A stretch of 64,000 nucleotides of DNA from positions 105,512 to 169,511 of the forward strand of contig CALSNT010000016.1 in the NCBI GenBank assembly GCA_943787785.1. The letters run 5' to 3'. Position numbers and translations under genes: made by a program. This document shows, piece after piece, positions 37,212 through 47,451 of this stretch. Numbering within the stretch: the first letter of the stretch is position 1; each line of letters begins with the position of its first letter. Source of the stretch: an uncultured Paracoccaceae bacterium (GTDB lineage Bacteria > Pseudomonadota > Alphaproteobacteria > Rhodobacterales > Rhodobacteraceae). The notes beneath the pieces are model-generated. The model did no database searches, was not told the origin of the DNA, and worked only from the letters and a program-made list of their open reading frames with translations.

Positions 37212-38105
37212 CTACTCCAGATTCTGCACCTGCTCGCGCATTTGGTCTATGACCGACTTCAGGTCAAGGCCGGTGGCAGTCAACGCTGTTGACTGCGCCT
37301 TTGAGCACAGCGTGTTGGCTTCGCGATTGAACTCCTGAATGAGGAAATCCAGCTTTCGCCCCACCGGCCCCTGCCCGCCAATCAACTCACGCGCGGCCTC
37401 AACATGGGCGCGCAGACGGTCGATTTCTTCGGTGATGTCGGATTTCACGGCCAGCAGGGCAATCTCCTGCGTCAGGCGCGTCTGATCGAGACCATCTGCT
37501 GCCCCCATTACGCGGGCCACGTTATCGCGCAACCGCTCGGCCGCGGTGCTGGCGCGGTCTGCTGCCTGTTCGGTGGCCTGTTCGACCAATGTACCGATAT
37601 CCGATAGTTGCGTTTCCAAGACTGCGACCAATGCCGCCCCCTCGCCTGCACGGTTGGCGTTGAAGGCGCCAATCAGCTCAGGCAGCGCGGCCAAAAGCGC
37701 GGCGCGCAATCCCGGCACATCGCCGTCCCGTTCGGATCCGGTTTCCAGAACGCCGCGCAAGGTCAGAATGTCGGCAGCCGTCGCCGGTTTCAGTGTCAGG
37801 CCCCGGTCCATCGCGGCGGTTTCGACGCATTCGATCTGCGTTAACGCCCGGTCCAATCCATCTGCTGAGATCGTTGCCGCTTCCGCTCCGGCGTCGCGGG
37901 TCACACGCAACGACAGGCTCACAGATCCGCGCGAAATGGCTTTCTGCAGCGCCGAGCGCAGCGCCGGTTCCAGCCCCTCGATCCAGTCCGGTATGCGTAG
38001 CCGCAGGTCCAGTCCCCGACCGTTGACACTGCGCAACTCCCAACTCCAGCGCCAGTCGTCCTGCTGTCCGGTTGCCGCCGTGAAGCCCGTCATCGAGTGC
38101 GTCAT
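37212..38105 (-). CDS. YicC family endoribonuclease
   Basis: 297 residues opening [14 protein letters not shown] and with [18 protein letters not shown], family signatures, and the C-terminal DUF1732 region ending [25 protein letters not shown]. YicC proteins are RNases acting on small RNAs or mRNA. The yicC-gmk order is common in bacteria. First gene of the four-gene minus-strand operon. Confidence 0.92.
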   Translation of the reverse strand: MTHSMTGFTAATGQQDDWRWSWELRSVNGRGLDLRLRIPDWIEGLEPALRSALQKAISRGSVSLSLRVTRDAGAEAATISADGLDRALTQIECVETAAMDRGLTLKPATAADILTLRGVLETGSERDGDVPGLRAALLAALPELIGAFNANRAGEGAALVAVLETQLSDIGTLVEQATEQAADRASTAAERLRDNVARVMGAADGLDQTRLTQEIALLAVKSDITEEIDRLRAHVEAARELIGGQGPVGRKLDFLIQEFNREANTLCSKAQSTALTATGLDLKSVIDQMREQVQNLE

Positions 38106-38293
38106 GCCATTAACCTATGTTTCCTTTTTGGCGGACGCGCCGCGCCGAGCGTGGTATTAACGAATGGGTAATCTTTCTGGGGCAATCGTTAACAGACCGT
38201 TTCCAGCGTCACAACGTGCCCCGGATCGAGTGGTCTAGCGTGATACAAGGGCAGCTTGTTGATGTTTGAGAATTCCAATCTGCGAGGGTCGGC

Positions 38294-38962
38294 ATGAGCA
38301 ATCTGCGCATTTCAGGCCGTGCGCCGATCAAGATGGTCGAGGCCTATTGGGAAGGTCTTCGCAATGGCCGCCTGATGCCAAACCGTGGTGAGGTTCAGGC
38401 CCGTGGCCTTGGAGCCGCGATGGATAACGCGTTTATTCTGGAGCGCGTCGCGAATGGCTTTGCACGGCTGCGCGTCGCCGGACCGCGTCTGAACGACCTT
38501 TTGGGTATGGAAACCCGAGGGATGCCGATTTCGGCGCTTTTCCAGCAGGATGAGGCCGCCAGCCTGTCGGATATCCTCGAAACGATATTCGGCGAACCGG
38601 CGACCGCGCAGCTGACGCTGAAATCACCCGCCACTTCCGACAGCCCGGAGTTGATCGGCGAAATGGTCCTTTTGCCCCTGCGTAGCGATCTGGGTGATGT
38701 GACCCGCGCGCTTGGTTGCATCGTTTATGACGGTCAAATAAGCACTCCGCCGCGCCGATTCAGCATCGTTTCCGAACATCGCCAAACATTGACTGGCTTT
38801 GCAGAAGCCCCGGAAAACGCTTCGTTCGTCCCGCGCCGCGTCGATGCCGAACGTGCTCAGGAATTTGCCGAACCCGCCGCATCGTTTGAAACGCAGGCCC
38901 CAAGGCCGCGCCGCGCTGGCGAGCGCCCGCATTTGCGCCTTGTGAAGTCAGACGACACCTAA
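38294..38962 (+). CDS. PAS domain protein (PAS_5 type)
   Basis: 222 residues. MVEAYWEGLRNGRLMPNRGEVQ is the typical PAS_5 opening (shown in part), followed by ANGFARLRVAGPRLNDLLGME and FQQDEAASLSDIL and the VLLPLRSDLGDVTRALGCIV strand pair. The last ~50 residues are a basic, disordered tail. Such proteins are abundant in Rhodobacterales; function not known. Divergent from yicC (188-base gap, no gene). Confidence 0.85.
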   Translation: MSNLRISGRAPIKMVEAYWEGLRNGRLMPNRGEVQARGLGAAMDNAFILERVANGFARLRVAGPRLNDLLGMETRGMPISALFQQDEAASLSDILETIFGEPATAQLTLKSPATSDSPELIGEMVLLPLRSDLGDVTRALGCIVYDGQISTPPRRFSIVSEHRQTLTGFAEAPENASFVPRRVDAERAQEFAEPAASFETQAPRPRRAGERPHLRLVKSDDT

Positions 38963-39010
38963 AGCAGGTCCGTTCAATACCCGCGCAGTGCTGCTGAGAC
39001 TATGATCGTC

Positions 39011-40378
39011 TCAGACCGCTTCAGCTTGCCGGGGCGCGCGACGTTCGGACAGTTCCTCGGCCACCAAAAACGCCAACTCCAGCGCCTGGCTTGCGTTGAG
39101 GCGCGGATCGCATGCGGTGTGGTAGCGATCTGAAAGATCCTCGTCCGTAACAGCGCGCACGCCACCGGTGCATTCGGTGACATCCTGGCCAGTCATCTCG
39201 AAATGCACACCGCCGGGGACGCTGCCCTCGGCATTGTGGACGTCGAAGAACTCGCGAACTTCACGCAGGACCGACTCGAACGGGCGGGTTTTATAACCCG
39301 AGGACGATTTGATCGTGTTGCCGTGCATCGGATCGCAAGACCAGAGGACGTTGAACCCTTCTTCCTGCACTGCGCGGATCAGTTTCGGCATATGGTCGCC
39401 AACGGTTCCGGCACCGAAGCGATTGATCAAAGTGATCCGACCGGCCTCGTTTTCCGGGTTCAGGGTCGAGATCAGCTGTTTCAGGTCGTCGGTGGTGATC
39501 GACGGGCCACATTTCAGCCCGACCGGGTTTTGCACGCCGCGCGCGAACTCTACATGCGCGCCGTCAGGCTGGCGTGTCCGGTCGCCGATCCAGATCATGT
39601 GGCCCGAACCTGCCAACCATTTTCCGGTGGTGGAATCAACGCGCGTCAGCGCCTCTTCGTACTCCAGCAGCAGCGCTTCGTGGCTGGTGTAGAAATCAAC
39701 CGTGCTCAGGTCATGGGTCGTCTCAGCTGTCATCCCTGCCGCGGCCATGAAATCCAGCGTGTCCTGAATGCGGTTAGCCATGTCGCGGTATTTTTCGGCC
39801 TCGTCACGATCCGTGAAGCCAAGTGTCCAGGAATGCACATGATGCACGTCGGCGTAGCCACCCGTCGAAAACGCCCGGATCAAATTCAGCGAGGCCGCGG
39901 CTTGTGTATAAGCCTGCAACATCTTCGACGGATTCGGAATCCGTGCTTCGGCGGTGAATGGCAGGTCATTGATGATGTCGCCGCGGAACGAGGGAAGTTC
40001 CACGCCATCGATCACCTCGGTTGGGGCCGAGCGTGGCTTGGCAAATTGCCCTGCCATCCGGCCAACCTTTACCACAGGCACTTTGGCACCAAATGTCAGC
40101 ACCATCGCCATTTGAAGCATCACTCTAAAGGTGTCGCGTAAGTTATCAGCAGAGAACTCGGAAAAGCTTTCAGCGCAATCACCACCCTGCAACAGAAACG
40201 CCTCTCCTCGCGACGCTTCTGCCAGCGCGGCTTTTAGGCGACGCGCCTCACCCGCAAAGACCAGCGGAGGGTATTTTCCAAGCTGCGCCTCGACCGCATT
40301 CAGGGCTTCGGCGTCGGTATAGTCGGGCATTTGAACCCTTGGCTTGCCGCGCCATCCGGTTTTCTGCCACTCGGCCAT
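39011..40378 (-). CDS. aroG: class II DAHP synthase (aromatic amino-acid pathway entry)
   Basis: 455 residues condensing PEP with erythrose 4-phosphate. Plant/Mycobacterium-type motifs: [51 protein letters not shown] and [13 protein letters not shown] 40378 ([13 protein letters not shown]) matches the family; the frame is open to 40453. Divergent from the GlxA regulator. Confidence 0.95.
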   Translation of the reverse strand: MAEWQKTGWRGKPRVQMPDYTDAEALNAVEAQLGKYPPLVFAGEARRLKAALAEASRGEAFLLQGGDCAESFSEFSADNLRDTFRVMLQMAMVLTFGAKVPVVKVGRMAGQFAKPRSAPTEVIDGVELPSFRGDIINDLPFTAEARIPNPSKMLQAYTQAAASLNLIRAFSTGGYADVHHVHSWTLGFTDRDEAEKYRDMANRIQDTLDFMAAAGMTAETTHDLSTVDFYTSHEALLLEYEEALTRVDSTTGKWLAGSGHMIWIGDRTRQPDGAHVEFARGVQNPVGLKCGPSITTDDLKQLISTLNPENEAGRITLINRFGAGTVGDHMPKLIRAVQEEGFNVLWSCDPMHGNTIKSSSGYKTRPFESVLREVREFFDVHNAEGSVPGGVHFEMTGQDVTECTGGVRAVTDEDLSDRYHTACDPRLNASQALELAFLVAEELSERRAPRQAEAV

Positions 40379-40527
40379 ATCCACTCTCCGTCCTTCAGGG
40401 TCAAAATCGACCGCGTCGTTATAGCCGCAGTTGCTGCGGTTGCAAATGTGCAAAACGCGACGGCACGCCTTGTGGAAAGGGGCAAAACCTGTTTCGGTAT
40501 CCGGCGACTTATTGTGATGGGTGCCCG

Positions 40528-41529
40528 GTGGACGACAAGCTGGAAACGACTGTTGAGGTTGGCACGGCCAAGCAGCGCAGATTTGTCTTTGTTCTACTGG
40601 ATAACTTCACTCTGCTTTGCTTCTCGGCGGCTATCGAAAGCCTGCGCATCGCAAACAGAATGTCGGGCCAACAGCTCTATACCTGGACGATAATGGCCGA
40701 GGGCGGCGGTGTGGTGCGATGTTCGGCGGGCACTGCGTTCCAACCTGACAGCGACCTTGCCGAAACCGGGCGTGACGACACGATCCTGGTTTGCGGCGGC
40801 ATTGATGTGGCCAGTGCCAGCACTAAGCGATTGGTCGGATGGCTGCGCCGCGAAGCGCGCCGTGGCCCTATTATCGGTGGGCTGTGCACGGCCGGATACA
40901 CTCTGGCCAAAGCGGGTCTCCTCGACGGCAAGAAGGCCACGATCCACTGGGAGAATCAGGATAGTTTTGTCGAGGAATTTGAAGAAGTTACTCTGACCAA
41001 GTCGGTTTTCGTCGTTGACGGTCAGCGCATCACCACTGCCGGTGGCACAAGCTCTATCGACCTGATGCTGAAGCTGATTGCCGACGATCACGGCGAAACC
41101 CTGGCCGGAGCAGTTGCCGATCAACTGATCTATTCGTCGATCCGCACCGATCAGGACACGCAACGCCTCAGCGTGCCAACCCGGATCGGCGTACGGCACC
41201 CGAAGCTCAGCACTGTCATTCAGATGATGGAAACCAATATCGAGGAGCCGATCAGCCCCTCGCTTCTGGCCAAGGATGTCTCGATGAGCACACGACAGCT
41301 GGAACGCTTGTTCCGGCGCTATCTGAACCGCTCACCCAAGCGATATTATATGGAACTACGGCTGCAGAAGGCGCGAAATCTGCTGATGCAGACGGATATG
41401 AGTGTGATCAACGTCGCACTTGCCTGCGGTTTTGCCAGTCCCTCGCATTTTTCGAAATGCTACCGGTCGCACTATAACACGACACCCTACAGAGAGAGAG
41501 GCGCGCAAGCTGCGCGCCTCTCGGTCTAG
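40528..41529 (+). CDS. GlxA-family AraC transcriptional regulator
   Basis: 333 residues from GTG 40528. N-terminal DJ-1/PfpI-like domain ([48 protein letters not shown], in part) and two HTH motifs in the C-terminal AraC domain ([39 protein letters not shown]). The form resembles GbdR/CdhR regulators of betaine and carnitine catabolism; ligand and target genes are unknown and no catabolic genes adjoin it. Confidence 0.87.
   Translation: MDDKLETTVEVGTAKQRRFVFVLLDNFTLLCFSAAIESLRIANRMSGQQLYTWTIMAEGGGVVRCSAGTAFQPDSDLAETGRDDTILVCGGIDVASASTKRLVGWLRREARRGPIIGGLCTAGYTLAKAGLLDGKKATIHWENQDSFVEEFEEVTLTKSVFVVDGQRITTAGGTSSIDLMLKLIADDHGETLAGAVADQLIYSSIRTDQDTQRLSVPTRIGVRHPKLSTVIQMMETNIEEPISPSLLAKDVSMSTRQLERLFRRYLNRSPKRYYMELRLQKARNLLMQTDMSVINVALACGFASPSHFSKCYRSHYNTTPYRERGAQAARLSV
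41496..41522. terminator. bidirectional hairpin between convergent genes
   Basis: Perfect 11-bp stem GAGAGGCGCGC (41496-41506)/GCGCGCCTCTC (41512-41522), loop AAGCT, lying in the last codons of the GlxA gene and just past the end of the CARDB gene. No T tract on the plus side. Confidence 0.5.
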
Positions 41530-41544
41530 GACGGCGTTCCGAAG

Positions 41545-42036
41545 TTACGAGCCGCTTTTCAAGTGCAGACGCAAAGCTGGACGTCCACGTACGGTCTTGC
41601 GGAAGCGCTTGCAGTTGTTGCCTTCGTTCGATTCTGCGACATGCTGGCCAGCGTCGACGCAGACCGTCAGCCAATAGCTGCCCGGCAGCCAGTTCAGCGT
41701 CTGGACCAGGCCAATCACTTTGGATTTTGAACTGTTGGCGGCAATCGGGCCAAACTTGATCGCAGCCACATCATCGTAGCCGGGGATGGTGTACGGTGCC
41801 ATTTGGGCTGGCGTCGGATCCGGGCAGCTGCCGCCGCCACTGGCAGAGCAGCTGATTGTTGCGATCGAGCGACCCGCTTTCGCACCGCCTGTGTTTTTGA
41901 CGGTCAGCTTGCCGGTCTTCGTGTTGAAGGCAGGCTTCAGGTCCGGAAGCCCGGCTGCTTCGGCCATCGGAGCCAAAGCGGTCATGGCAGTCGCGGCAAT
42001 GACGACGGCCATTGAGATTGATTTGAGGGTGGTCAT
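41545..42036 (-). CDS. exported CARDB-like adhesion-type domain protein
   Basis: 163 residues. Signal peptide ending APMAEA, then a beta-sandwich domain with LPDLKPAFNTKTGKLTVKNT and SYWLTVCVDAGQHVAESNEGNN, matching the CARDB pattern (DL.. at the start, D...V.E..E.NN at the end). Three Cys. ATG 42036 follows GGAGCGATTCAAC. Role unknown, possibly ligand binding at the cell surface. Bases 42037-42273 contain no gene. Confidence 0.65.
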   Translation of the reverse strand: MTTLKSISMAVVIAATAMTALAPMAEAAGLPDLKPAFNTKTGKLTVKNTGGAKAGRSIATISCSASGGGSCPDPTPAQMAPYTIPGYDDVAAIKFGPIAANSSKSKVIGLVQTLNWLPGSYWLTVCVDAGQHVAESNEGNNCKRFRKTVRGRPALRLHLKSGS

Positions 42037-42273
42037 GTTGAATCGCTCCATTGAGTAACTGGTAATGATGCCCGTGGGTCGCTTCACTGTAAAAAAGGGT
42101 TCAAAAGTTTCTGCGCAGCCGCCATAGGTCGCCGCTGAACCTGCCCTGAGAATACTTCAGCGGCCCAAAAACGCAAAAACGCGCGTAAAGGCCGCCGCGA
42201 AAGGCTCAGAAAGCGTCGCCAGTCGTTGCACCTTGCCTGTGTTTTGGCACATCATGCGCCGGGGAGCGTTGCC

Positions 42274-43053
42274 ATGATCGAAGTCCATGACATTCACAAA
42301 CATTTCGGCGGCTTTCATGCCGTTGATGGGGCGACCCTAACGATCGAGGCCGGGACGATCACCGGACTGATTGGGCCCAATGGCGCGGGCAAGACGACTT
42401 TGTTCAACGTGATCGCGGGGAATCTTCCACCGACCAGTGGCCGGGTGACCATGGATGGCGAGGATATCACCGGCCTTCCACCGCACACGCTGTTCGGGAA
42501 AGGGTTGCTGCGGACGTTCCAGATTGCCCATGAATTCACCTCAATGACCGTACGGGAAAACCTGATGATGGTGCCCGGTGATCAATCCGGAGAGCATATC
42601 GTTAACGCATGGCTCAAACGCGGTCAGATTGCCGAGGAAGAGCGTGCGCTGGCCGCGAAGGCCGATGAGGTGCTGGATTTCCTGACCGTCTCACATTTGG
42701 CCGATGAGCGTGCCGGGAACCTGAGCGGCGGGCAGAAAAAGCTGCTGGAGCTTGGCCGCACCATGATGGTCGACGCCAAAATCGTATTCCTGGATGAGGT
42801 TGGTGCGGGCGTGAACCGCACCCTGCTGAACACCATCGGCGACGCGATCATCCGGCTGAACAAGGAACGCGGCTACACTTTCGTGGTGATCGAGCATGAC
42901 ATGGATTTCATCGGGCGTCTGTGCGACCCGGTGATCTGTATGGCCGAAGGCAAGGTCCTCGCCGAAGGTACGCTGGACGAGATCAAGGCCAATGAACAAG
43001 TGATCGAGGCTTATCTGGGCACCGGCCTCAAGAACAAGGATGCGGTGGCATGA
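42274..43053 (+). CDS. livG: branched-chain-amino-acid-type ABC transporter ATPase (LivG type)
   Basis: 259 residues. Walker [14 protein letters not shown], signature [16 protein letters not shown], Walker [11 protein letters not shown], switch His VIEHDMDF, and the LivG-specific C-terminus. ATG 42274 follows GGGGAGCG. First gene of an eight-gene operon with ATGA overlaps throughout. The substrate is uncertain because no binding protein is present. Confidence 0.88.
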   Translation: MIEVHDIHKHFGGFHAVDGATLTIEAGTITGLIGPNGAGKTTLFNVIAGNLPPTSGRVTMDGEDITGLPPHTLFGKGLLRTFQIAHEFTSMTVRENLMMVPGDQSGEHIVNAWLKRGQIAEEERALAAKADEVLDFLTVSHLADERAGNLSGGQKKLLELGRTMMVDAKIVFLDEVGAGVNRTLLNTIGDAIIRLNKERGYTFVVIEHDMDFIGRLCDPVICMAEGKVLAEGTLDEIKANEQVIEAYLGTGLKNKDAVA

Positions 43054-43448
43054 GGCTGGCGGCGTTTGTTTTGTTGGCATCGGTCGGTGCAGGGCATGCG
43101 CAGGATGCGCCCCTTATGACGTGTCAGATGATCGACGCCGAAAAGAACCTTGTCGTGTTCGAAGTGCGCTCATCGCGCGATCTCTCCCTGGTGCTGAATA
43201 TACTCGATACCGGGCAGACCTATACCGCACAGGTCGAGGTGAACCGCGCAGACACACCCGGTGCCGTGGCAATCGTCAGCGATCCCAGTCCGACAGGCGA
43301 GGTGTTGATCGGACAGCTTCGCTTGGACGGTGCGCTGGGGATGATCTATGCCAATCCGACCGACGCGAACCGCACCCGATATCTTGGCAATTGCGACGGC
43401 TATCAGGCGGCTTTTGCGCTATGGGCCGAAACCCAAGGTGAAGAATGA
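43050..43448 (+). CDS. small exported protein in transporter operon (1 of 3)
   Basis: 132 residues. Signal peptide [18 protein letters not shown], mature domain of ~114 residues with two Cys (APLMTCQMID and YLGNCDGYQ) and beta-rich character. Overlaps livG and livF by four bases on each side, so it is fully embedded in the operon. Family unknown. Confidence 0.7.
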   Translation: MRLAAFVLLASVGAGHAQDAPLMTCQMIDAEKNLVVFEVRSSRDLSLVLNILDTGQTYTAQVEVNRADTPGAVAIVSDPSPTGEVLIGQLRLDGALGMIYANPTDANRTRYLGNCDGYQAAFALWAETQGEE

Positions 43449-44191
43449 GTAACACAGCGCAACTTGCTGAGAACACAGCCGTCGAGCCGTTTCTGATCGG
43501 TGACGGAATGACCGGCGGCTATGGCACCGGGGCGGACATCCTCCACGACTGCACCGTGGCGGTGAACCCCGGTGAGATTGCGGTGATCGTCGGCCCCAAC
43601 GGAGCTGGCAAATCGACGGCGATGAAGGCGGTGTTTGGAATGCTGAACCTGCGCGCCGGGGCGGTGCGGATCGGGGGTGAGGATATCACGCACCTGACCC
43701 CACAAGCCCGCGTTGCCAAGGGGATGGCCTTCGTGCCGCAGACCAGCAACATCTTCACCTCGCTGACGGTCGAGGAGAACTTGGAAATGGGGGCGTTCCT
43801 GCGCCGCGATGACATCCGCGAAACCATCGAGCAGGTTTATGATCTGTTCCCGATCCTGCGCGACAAACGCCGTCAGGCCGCCGGAGAGCTATCGGGCGGC
43901 CAACGCCAGCAAGTTGCGGTAGGTCGCGCCCTGATGACCCAGCCGCAGGTGCTGATGCTGGACGAACCCACCGCCGGGGTCAGCCCCATCGTGATGGACG
44001 AGCTGTTCGACCGGATCATCGAAGTTGCACGCACCGGGATCAGCATTCTGATGGTGGAACAGAACGCGCGGCAAGCGCTGGCGATTGCCGACAAGGGCTA
44101 CGTGCTGGTGCAGGGCCGCAATGCCTTCACCGATACCGGCAAGGCGCTGTTGGCCAACGACGAAGTGCGGCGGAGTTTTTTGGGCGGATGA
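43445..44191 (+). CDS. livF: branched-chain-amino-acid-type ABC transporter ATPase (LivF type)
   Basis: 248 residues. Walker A VGPNGAGKSTAMKA, LivF-type VPQTSNIFTSLTVEENLEMG, signature LSGGQRQQVAVGRALM, Walker B VLMLDEPTAGV, and VEQNARQAL. Second ATPase partner of LivG. Confidence 0.9.
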   Translation: MSNTAQLAENTAVEPFLIGDGMTGGYGTGADILHDCTVAVNPGEIAVIVGPNGAGKSTAMKAVFGMLNLRAGAVRIGGEDITHLTPQARVAKGMAFVPQTSNIFTSLTVEENLEMGAFLRRDDIRETIEQVYDLFPILRDKRRQAAGELSGGQRQQVAVGRALMTQPQVLMLDEPTAGVSPIVMDELFDRIIEVARTGISILMVEQNARQALAIADKGYVLVQGRNAFTDTGKALLANDEVRRSFLGG

Positions 44192-44568
44192 GGGGTTTGT
44201 TCCTAGCGAGCTGTGTAATTGTCGCCTGCTTTGGGACCGCTGCGCGCGCAATTTTTGATTTCAATGAAACATGTGCAATTGCCGACGAGAAGGTCACCGT
44301 AACAGTCGCAGGCCAACGCAGGACGCTAGATTCCGACAATCGGTTTCGTGTTTCGATTGGCCACTTTGGTTCGGAATACATCCCGGCGTCTGTGACTTTC
44401 TCTGACGGAGTCAGACACGGCGCGCGCTCTTACTTTCCAGTTATGAAAGATGCCGATGTGCCCCGCGATGTTTTGCGGCAGCAACCAGGTAATGTAGTCA
44501 TCTGGCTTCATTATGAGAGTGCATCGTCGACTGAACCTGCAAGGATAGTTCTTAGATGTCCGGCGTAG
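44188..44568 (+). CDS. small exported protein in transporter operon (2 of 3)
   Basis: 126 residues. Signal peptide MRGLFLASCVIVACFGTAARA, mature beta-rich domain with Cys in FNETCAIAD and at the end in IVLRCPA. Base composition is AT-richer than its neighbours. Overlaps livF by ATGA. Family unknown. Confidence 0.65.
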   Translation: MRGLFLASCVIVACFGTAARAIFDFNETCAIADEKVTVTVAGQRRTLDSDNRFRVSIGHFGSEYIPASVTFSDGVRHGARSYFPVMKDADVPRDVLRQQPGNVVIWLHYESASSTEPARIVLRCPA

Positions 44569-44573
44569 CGGTT

Positions 44574-45143
44574 ATGGACCAAGGTTCCACGCACACCGTT
44601 TCCGCCCGGAATCAAGCCTGTAAGGCGCCGGGCGAGCGCCTGTCTGCCCCCCGGGCAGGCGCTCCTACGACGTTGCAATACGAACTGGCGTCGGAGGCAA
44701 GGTGGATCCATAAATTGCCCCCAACCAGTGTTGCTGCGCCTCCCCGCAGACAGGCCCCCGCCCGGCTTGCACTCCTCCTCGCCCTCTTCCCCACCACCAC
44801 CCTCGCCGAAGGCCGCGACGACCCGTTCCTGCGCTGCGCGTTCGAAGATGGTCGGCAGGTGATCCTTTCCGAACGCGGCGATGATTTCGTCTGGACCGAG
44901 AACGAAAAGGGCACCGTCGCCGCCTTCTTGCAACGCGCCGACGGTGATCCGCTTGCCTCGCTCTATACCTATCTGCCCGATCGCGGGGCGCAGGTACTGA
45001 CCCTCGACCTCGACGCGATGGCCGATGCCGAGGGCACCCTGCCCCCGGTTGGCACCGCGATGATCGTAACCCCAGCGCTGGACGGTTCCGGGCGCCTGAC
45101 ACCAATTGTCCAATACGGGCGCTGTGTGGAGTTCATTGGATGA
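44574..45143 (+). CDS. small exported protein in transporter operon (3 of 3), odd N-terminus
   Basis: Mature-looking part begins near 44806: hydrophobic ARLALLLALFPTTTLAEG resembles a signal peptide, then DDPFLRCAFEDGRQV to VQYGRCVEFIG with two Cys. The ~65 residues before it (from ATG 44574) are low-quality, and coincide with an inverted-repeat element at 44627-44766, so the true start is unclear; TTG codons at 44673 and 44715 are alternatives. It overlaps livH by ATGA. Family unknown. Confidence 0.55.
   Translation: MDQGSTHTVSARNQACKAPGERLSAPRAGAPTTLQYELASEARWIHKLPPTSVAAPPRRQAPARLALLLALFPTTTLAEGRDDPFLRCAFEDGRQVILSERGDDFVWTENEKGTVAAFLQRADGDPLASLYTYLPDRGAQVLTLDLDAMADAEGTLPPVGTAMIVTPALDGSGRLTPIVQYGRCVEFIG
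44627..44766. repeat. inverted-repeat element (21-bp arms) inside the 5' end of a gene
   Basis: Arms 44627-44647 and 44746-44766 are inverted copies (19 of 21 match) separated by 98 bases. Inside the left half a second hairpin GAGCGCCTG/CAGGCGCTC (9 bp) is seen. It looks like a small non-coding palindromic element (MITE- or BIME-like) in the start region of the third exported protein. Confidence 0.4.
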
Positions 45144-46153
45144 CAGACTTTCTCAATGCCCTGGTCGTGCTGGGGAATTTCGTGATCGTTCCGGGGATTG
45201 CCTATGGCAGCCAGCTGGCGCTTGGCGCGCTGGGGGTGACGCTGATCTACGGTATCCTGCGGTTTTCAAACTTCGCCCACGGCGACACGATGGCGTTCGG
45301 AGCCATGTCGACCATCCTGATCACTTGGGGCATGCAGGCCGTTGGCATCTCGTTCGGGCCACTGCCCACCGCCCTGCTCGCCCTGCCCTTCGGCATAATG
45401 GTGACCATGCTTCTGTTGCTGATCACCGACCGCACGATCTATCGCTTCTACCGCGTCCAGAAAGCCGCCCCGGTGATCCTCGTCATCGTTTCGATGGGAG
45501 TTATGTTTATCATGAACGGCCTCGTCCGCTTCGTGATTGGCCCCGACGATCAGAACTTTCTGGACGGAGAACGCTTCATCATCTCGGCCCGTGATTTCAA
45601 GAAAATGACCGGCCTGAATGAAGGCCTTGCGATCAAAACCACGCAGGGCATCACGTTGGTCACCGCAATTGTCGTCGTCATCGCCCTGTTCTGGTTCCTG
45701 AATCGCACCCGTACCGGCAAGTCGATGCGCGCCTTTTCGGATAACGAGGATCTGGCCCTGCTGAGTGGCATCAACCCCGAACGCGTCGTCATGATTACGT
45801 GGATGCTGGTGGCAGGCCTCGCGACAATCGCAGGCGTGCTCTACGGCCTCGATAAATCCTTCAAGCCGTTCACGTATTTCCAACTCCTGTTGCCGATCTT
45901 CGCTTCGGCCATAGTCGGCGGGCTGGGCAATCCGCTGGGCGCAATCGTCGGGGGGTTCATGATTGCCTTTGCCGAGGTGACGGTGACCTATCCGCTGAAG
46001 AAGGTGCTGGGATATCTGATGCCGGAATCGCTGGAACCCGACAGCCTCGTCCAGCTTCTGTCCACCGACTATAAATTCGCGGTCAGCTTCGTGCTGCTGA
46101 TAATCGTGCTGCTGTTCCGACCGACGGGACTGTTCAAGGGGCAGGCAGTATGA
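45140..46153 (+). CDS. livH: branched-chain-amino-acid-type ABC permease (LivH type)
   Basis: 337 residues, about eight membrane helices. Typical opening LALGALGVTLIYGILRFSNFAHGD and EAA-like region RAFSDNEDLALLSGINPERVV, then GGLGNPLGAIVGGFMIAFAE. Forms the channel with LivM. Confidence 0.9.
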   Translation: MTDFLNALVVLGNFVIVPGIAYGSQLALGALGVTLIYGILRFSNFAHGDTMAFGAMSTILITWGMQAVGISFGPLPTALLALPFGIMVTMLLLLITDRTIYRFYRVQKAAPVILVIVSMGVMFIMNGLVRFVIGPDDQNFLDGERFIISARDFKKMTGLNEGLAIKTTQGITLVTAIVVVIALFWFLNRTRTGKSMRAFSDNEDLALLSGINPERVVMITWMLVAGLATIAGVLYGLDKSFKPFTYFQLLLPIFASAIVGGLGNPLGAIVGGFMIAFAEVTVTYPLKKVLGYLMPESLEPDSLVQLLSTDYKFAVSFVLLIIVLLFRPTGLFKGQAV

Positions 46154-47451
46154 GCGGGCGTATTCATCCAGTCATCCTGTTCGGGATCGTCGCCGGTTTG
46201 ATGATCGGCACCGGATTCATCCAGTCGTGGAACACCGCGCTGCTGATCCTGAATTTCGGCCTGATCTCAGCCATCATGGCGCTGGGGGTGAACATCCAGT
46301 GGGGTTACGCAGGGCTGTTCAATGTTGGGATCATGGGGTTTGTCGCACTGGGAGGGCTTGGTGCCGTCCTCGTCTCGATGCCCCCCACGACAGAGGCTTG
46401 GTCTGCCGGAGGCGTCCGCGTCATCCTCGGCCTATTGGCCGGTGCCGCGACCATCGCACTAGCTGCGTTTGCACAGAAACGCCTGACGGGACGAACTCGC
46501 GCGCTGGCCATTCTGGGCGTTCTGGTCGGGGGGTTCATCGTCTACCGCGCGATCTTCGACCCGGCGGTCGAGGCCATTGAGGACGTCAACCCGGCCGCAA
46601 CGGGATACCTCGGTGGGCTGGGGCTGCCGATCATCGTCTCCTGGCCCGTTGGCGGACTTCTGGCTGCGGGTGCGGCATGGATCATTGGCAAGACGGCACT
46701 TGGGCTGCGATCCGATTACCTCGCCATCGCGACCCTTGGCATTGCCGAGATCATCATCGCTGTTCTGAAGAACGAGGATTGGCTGAGCCGGGGCGTCAAG
46801 AATGTCATCGGAATGCCTCGCCCGGTCCCCTACGAAGTTGACCTGCAACAATCCGAGAGTTTCGTCGCACGGATGGAAAGCTGGGGGTTTGATCCGATCA
46901 CCGCCTCGTCGGTCACGGTCAAACTCAGCTATGCCGCGCTGTTCACCATCGTGCTGCTGGCGCTGATCTGGCTGACCCAGGCGGCGCTGAATTCACCTTG
47001 GGGGCGGATGATGCGTGCGATCCGCGACAATGAGGTTTCGGCCGAGGCGATGGGCAAGGATGTCACCGCACGGCACCTGCAGGTATTCATCCTCGGCTCG
47101 GCCATCTGCGGTCTCGCCGGTGCGATGATGACGACGCTGGACGGGCAGCTGACACCGGGTGCCTATCAGCCGCTGCGCTTCACATTCCTCGTCTGGGTCA
47201 TGGTGATCGTCGGTGGCTCGGGCAACAACTGGGGCGCTGTGTTGGGCGGCTTCCTGATCTGGTTCCTCTGGGTTCAGGTCGAACCCATTGGCCTGACCGT
47301 GATGAGTGGCATCACCAGCCTGCTGCCGGAAGGGTCGGCGCTTGGCGAACGCCTGATTGAAAGTGCTGCGCATATGCGACTGCTGACCATGGGTGTGATC
47401 CTGTTGCTGGTATTGCGGTTCAGCCCTCGCGGACTGATCCCGGAAAAATGA
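46150..47451 (+). CDS. livM: branched-chain-amino-acid-type ABC permease (LivM type)
   Basis: 433 residues, about ten membrane helices. LivM signatures GYAGLFNVGIMGFVALGG, RSDYLAIATLGIAEII and MRAIRDNEVSAEAMGKDV, ending RFSPRGLIPEK. A ~40-residue central region (residues ~95-150) of extra helices makes it longer than E. coli LivM core. Confidence 0.9.
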   Translation: MSGRIHPVILFGIVAGLMIGTGFIQSWNTALLILNFGLISAIMALGVNIQWGYAGLFNVGIMGFVALGGLGAVLVSMPPTTEAWSAGGVRVILGLLAGAATIALAAFAQKRLTGRTRALAILGVLVGGFIVYRAIFDPAVEAIEDVNPAATGYLGGLGLPIIVSWPVGGLLAAGAAWIIGKTALGLRSDYLAIATLGIAEIIIAVLKNEDWLSRGVKNVIGMPRPVPYEVDLQQSESFVARMESWGFDPITASSVTVKLSYAALFTIVLLALIWLTQAALNSPWGRMMRAIRDNEVSAEAMGKDVTARHLQVFILGSAICGLAGAMMTTLDGQLTPGAYQPLRFTFLVWVMVIVGGSGNNWGAVLGGFLIWFLWVQVEPIGLTVMSGITSLLPEGSALGERLIESAAHMRLLTMGVILLLVLRFSPRGLIPEK

